A DNA stretch of 64,000 nt from JAFGRU01 sp963665915 (lineage in GTDB: Bacteria; Desulfobacterota; Desulfuromonadia; Desulfuromonadales; JAAYDE01). The stretch's first letter is position 1; every line of letters begins with the position of its first letter. Below the pieces are notes generated by a model. It was not told the origin of the DNA. It did no database searches and saw nothing but the letters and a program-made list of their open reading frames with translations. Both the position numbers and the translations under genes were made by a program. This document shows positions 61,461-64,000 of this stretch, piece after piece. Location of the stretch: positions 186,001-250,000 of the forward strand of contig CAXXSG010000002.1 of the NCBI GenBank assembly GCA_963665915.2, read 5' to 3'.

Positions 61461-64000
61461 ATGTTTAAGAGGTTTCAACATATTTTAGTCTGGCTTCTGG
61501 TTGTAGAATTTTTGGCCATGGGATGGAATGCCGATGGGTTCGCGGAATCGGTAAGTGATTACAGTCTCATGCCGCCGTTTGTCACCCAGGGTGTTTCTCC
61601 TCTGGTTATGCTGGTGATGGGTCGCGACCACAAACTGTATTATGAAGCTTATAACGATATTTCCGACCTGGACGGCGATGGCCAGCTGGATGTGGGCTAC
61701 AACCCGTCCATTGATTATTATGGATATTTCGATTCCTATAAAACCTACGTATACGATTCATCGGACGATCGTTTTGAGCCTTCTGCCGTAACGACGGATA
61801 AAAAAGTTATCACCAGTGGAGAATGGAGCGGTGATTTTCTCAACTACCTGACCACCTCCAGAATGGACGCCATGCGAAAGGTTCTTTATGGCGGCTACCG
61901 TTCAACCGACTCGACCAGCGATACGACGCTGCGGCGAGTTTATATTCCCCAGGACGCACATACTTGGGGAAAAGAATACACCAGTATTGCTGTTAACGGC
62001 TTCGACATCAGCGAGTATGCACCTTTTGTCGAGCCTTCTCCCGGCTACCATCATCTTTTTGCTTCGACCACCCTTTCCGACAATGGGACCCCGGTTCTGA
62101 GGATATTGGCCGACAACCCTCATCGTATATGGGAATGGGTGGCCAAAGAACGGCCGGTGGCTGATGACAGTATGGAATCATCGGGAGGAAGGTATGACTC
62201 TCATCCGCAGGACGAGACTCAATATGAAGACCTGGTTATGTTATTTGCTAATGCCAGTCATGAGCAAGGGAGCCAAACGGTTAATGAGATCAATGGCAGC
62301 GGAAACCCTTTTGCTGTCGTTGCCGACGATAATGAATATTACCTGAACATTTTTGAAGGAACATTTACAATTACAACCGCAGGCAGTTACGAGTTTGCTG
62401 TCGATGGGGATGATGCGATTGAAGTTCTGATCGATGGTGACGTTATTGCGGCCTGGTATGACGGGCACGGGTCGTGCGGCTGCCAAACCCATAGCGGAAC
62501 GGTGACCCTGACGGCCGGTTCACATACCATTGAATTCCGGCATCAGGAGAGAACCGGGGGAGACAATTATTATTTGTATTGGAACGGTCCGGACAGTGGA
62601 AGCGTGTGGCAGATCATGCCTTTCCCCGGGGGCCTGACGCAAACAGTTTATGATGTCAATACCTCGACTTCCACGATTGAGGATTTAGATGTAAAAGTCC
62701 AGGTGTGCCGGTCGGACATGCCCGAAAGTAACTGCAAACGTTATCCAAACGGCACTTATAAGCCTGTCGGCATTTTTCAGCGCCACGGCGAAGCCGACAG
62801 CATGTACTTCGGCCTGATTACGGGCTCTTACGCGAAAAACACCTCCGGGGGGGTTCTCCGCAAAAACATCGGTTCCATCACCGATGAAATCAACTCCAAC
62901 ACCGGTCAGTTCACTGCGGTTAACGGGATAATCAGCACCATTAATACATTCCGCACTGTCGATTTCGATTACGCGGACCACAGCTACAATTCGAACTGTG
63001 GCTGGATCACCACCGCCCCCATCAGCGAAGGACAATGTCGGATGTGGGGAAATCCCCTTGGTGAAATGATGTACGAAGGTTTGCGTTATTTCGCTGGTAA
63101 GGGTACGCCTACCTCGGACTTCACCTACAGCGGCACCACCGATGACAGTACGCTCGGTCTTCCGCTCCCCTCCTGGAGCGATCCGTATGACGCTACTACC
63201 GGTTTTCCCAGTTGTGCAAAACCTTTTATGCTGGTTTTGAGCGATGTCAATCCATCCTTCGACTCGGACCAGTTGCCGGGGGTAGATTTCAATTTCGGAT
63301 CGGGAATAACCGGCGACCTTACCGGTTTGGACGTGAGCGGTTTGGCTGACACTATTTCAACCGAGGAAAGCCTTGCCGGAAATTATTTCATTGGGCAGGT
63401 CGGTAACGATGAGGATGGTGCTCCTACGGCCAAAGCTGTGACTTCGCTGGCGAATGTTCGCGGATTATCCCCGGAAGAACCGACCAAACAGGGGAGTTAC
63501 TATTCAGCAAGCGTTGCCTACCATGGGAGAAAAACCGATATCAGCAGTGCGGCCGGTGATCAGAATGTTACAACCTACAGTGTGGCGCTGGCCTCTCCCT
63601 TGCCCAGGATCGAAATATTTGTTGATGGGAAGACCATCACCTTGGTCCCTTTCGCGAAATCGGTGGGCGGTTCAAGTATCAGCGCTACGGAAGGCGATTT
63701 TCAGCCGACCAATACCATTGTCGATGTGTTCATGCAGGAGTTGACCCCGACCTATGGTAGATTCCGCATCAATTTCGAGGATGTGGAGCAGGGTGCCGAC
63801 CATGACATGGACGCCATTGCTGTTTATGAATACACGGTCAATGGTGATAATACGGTTACCATCAACCTGACCTCCGAGTATGCCGCAGGCGGCATCATAC
63901 AACATATGGGTTACGTTATTTCCGGAACCACTGGAGATGGGACGTACCTGGAAATTCGGGATGTTGATACAGCTACTGCGGACGATCCGGACTATTTCCT
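61461..64000 (+). CDS. pilY1: PilY1-like tip adhesin, 5' part, with PA14-like insertion
   Basis: The frame is open from ATG 61461 (GAGGAGG upstream) to the window edge, 846 codons seen and no stop. A signal peptide is followed by VSPLVMLVMGRDHKLYYEAY, with an EF-hand-like loop DLDGDGQLDVG near residue 70, and YNPSIDYYGYFDSYKTYVYD, the form of PilY1 in Geobacter-type bacteria. Residues about 287-393 (FEGTFTITTAGSYEFAVDGDD, IEFRHQERTGGDNYYLYWN) look like a PA14 domain inserted in the N-terminal region, after which PilY1-type sequence resumes (YKPVGIFQRHGEADSMYFGL). The typical C-terminal beta-propeller would lie beyond the window. Confidence 0.85.
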   Translation, partial: MFKRFQHILVWLLVVEFLAMGWNADGFAESVSDYSLMPPFVTQGVSPLVMLVMGRDHKLYYEAYNDISDLDGDGQLDVGYNPSIDYYGYFDSYKTYVYDSSDDRFEPSAVTTDKKVITSGEWSGDFLNYLTTSRMDAMRKVLYGGYRSTDSTSDTTLRRVYIPQDAHTWGKEYTSIAVNGFDISEYAPFVEPSPGYHHLFASTTLSDNGTPVLRILADNPHRIWEWVAKERPVADDSMESSGGRYDSHPQDETQYEDLVMLFANASHEQGSQTVNEINGSGNPFAVVADDNEYYLNIFEGTFTITTAGSYEFAVDGDDAIEVLIDGDVIAAWYDGHGSCGCQTHSGTVTLTAGSHTIEFRHQERTGGDNYYLYWNGPDSGSVWQIMPFPGGLTQTVYDVNTSTSTIEDLDVKVQVCRSDMPESNCKRYPNGTYKPVGIFQRHGEADSMYFGLITGSYAKNTSGGVLRKNIGSITDEINSNTGQFTAVNGIISTINTFRTVDFDYADHSYNSNCGWITTAPISEGQCRMWGNPLGEMMYEGLRYFAGKGTPTSDFTYSGTTDDSTLGLPLPSWSDPYDATTGFPSCAKPFMLVLSDVNPSFDSDQLPGVDFNFGSGITGDLTGLDVSGLADTISTEESLAGNYFIGQVGNDEDGAPTAKAVTSLANVRGLSPEEPTKQGSYYSASVAYHGRKTDISSAAGDQNVTTYSVALASPLPRIEIFVDGKTITLVPFAKSVGGSSISATEGDFQPTNTIVDVFMQELTPTYGRFRINFEDVEQGADHDMDAIAVYEYTVNGDNTVTINLTSEYAAGGIIQHMGYVISGTTGDGTYLEIRDVDTATADDPDYF

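Overview
The window reads as ordinary chromosome of a Desulfuromonadia-type deltaproteobacterium (Geobacter / Pelobacter / Desulfuromonas relatives). This is an inference from gene content and order: a Geobacter-style HflX, an EF-G paralogue, a GlcD-GlcF oxidase pair, a long-tailed RNase E/G, a PilY1-type protein behind minor pilins and an NtrC-class regulator, and many chemosensory or second-messenger genes. No rRNA, tRNA, CRISPR array, phage or insertion sequence was found.

Layout. 1-6938 is a minus-strand operon glmU-glmS-clcA-pcrA (UDP-GlcNAc synthesis, chloride transport, DNA helicase); pcrA is broken by a one-base frameshift and runs off the left edge. 7045-13741 holds a coiled-coil protein, HflX, a LysM murein hydrolase lipoprotein, a TPR protein and an Smr protein. 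13999-16242 is RNase E/G on the minus strand. 16543-19179 holds an ABC-F ATPase whose C-terminal domain is detached by a frameshift at a G6 run, then a DUF4388-like protein. An OmpA-type lipoprotein (minus) faces a plus-strand cofactor and translation run nadC-birA-coaX-fusA2. Next come MgtC, a receiver-PilZ protein, RluD, Lgt and a HAD phosphatase.

29962-35994 (minus) is the most distinctive block: an APH/P-loop kinase, a small membrane protein, an SLC5 symporter fused to GAF and a SpoIIE-type PP2C phosphatase, a STAS anti-sigma-factor antagonist and an RsbW-type kinase. It looks like a partner-switching pathway with a transporter as its sensor. 36193-43451 carries a TPR lipoprotein, a DUF4292/LolB-like lipoprotein, a peptide-binding lipoprotein with a lone DppB-type permease, and a PAS-GGDEF-EAL protein with altered catalytic motifs. 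43571-50012 has DksA/TraR, a PH-like membrane protein, RadA, GlcD-GlcF and a PP-loop enzyme. groES-groEL (minus) has a consensus promoter and a CIRCE-like operator without the usual spacer. An aminotransferase and the agmatine pathway aguA-aguB follow.

55710-64000 is a type IV pilus block: histidine kinase, sigma-54 activator, a candidate sigma-54 promoter with an upstream palindrome, then FimU/GspH-, PilW-, PilV- and PilX-like minor pilins, a small exported protein and the first 2.5 kb of a PilY1-like gene with a PA14-like insertion. EF-hand-like loops occur in both PilW and PilY1.

Two copies of a roughly 180-bp imperfect palindromic intergenic element lie at 11859-12041 and 19202-19385. 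All calls were made by reading the sequence; no database search was run.
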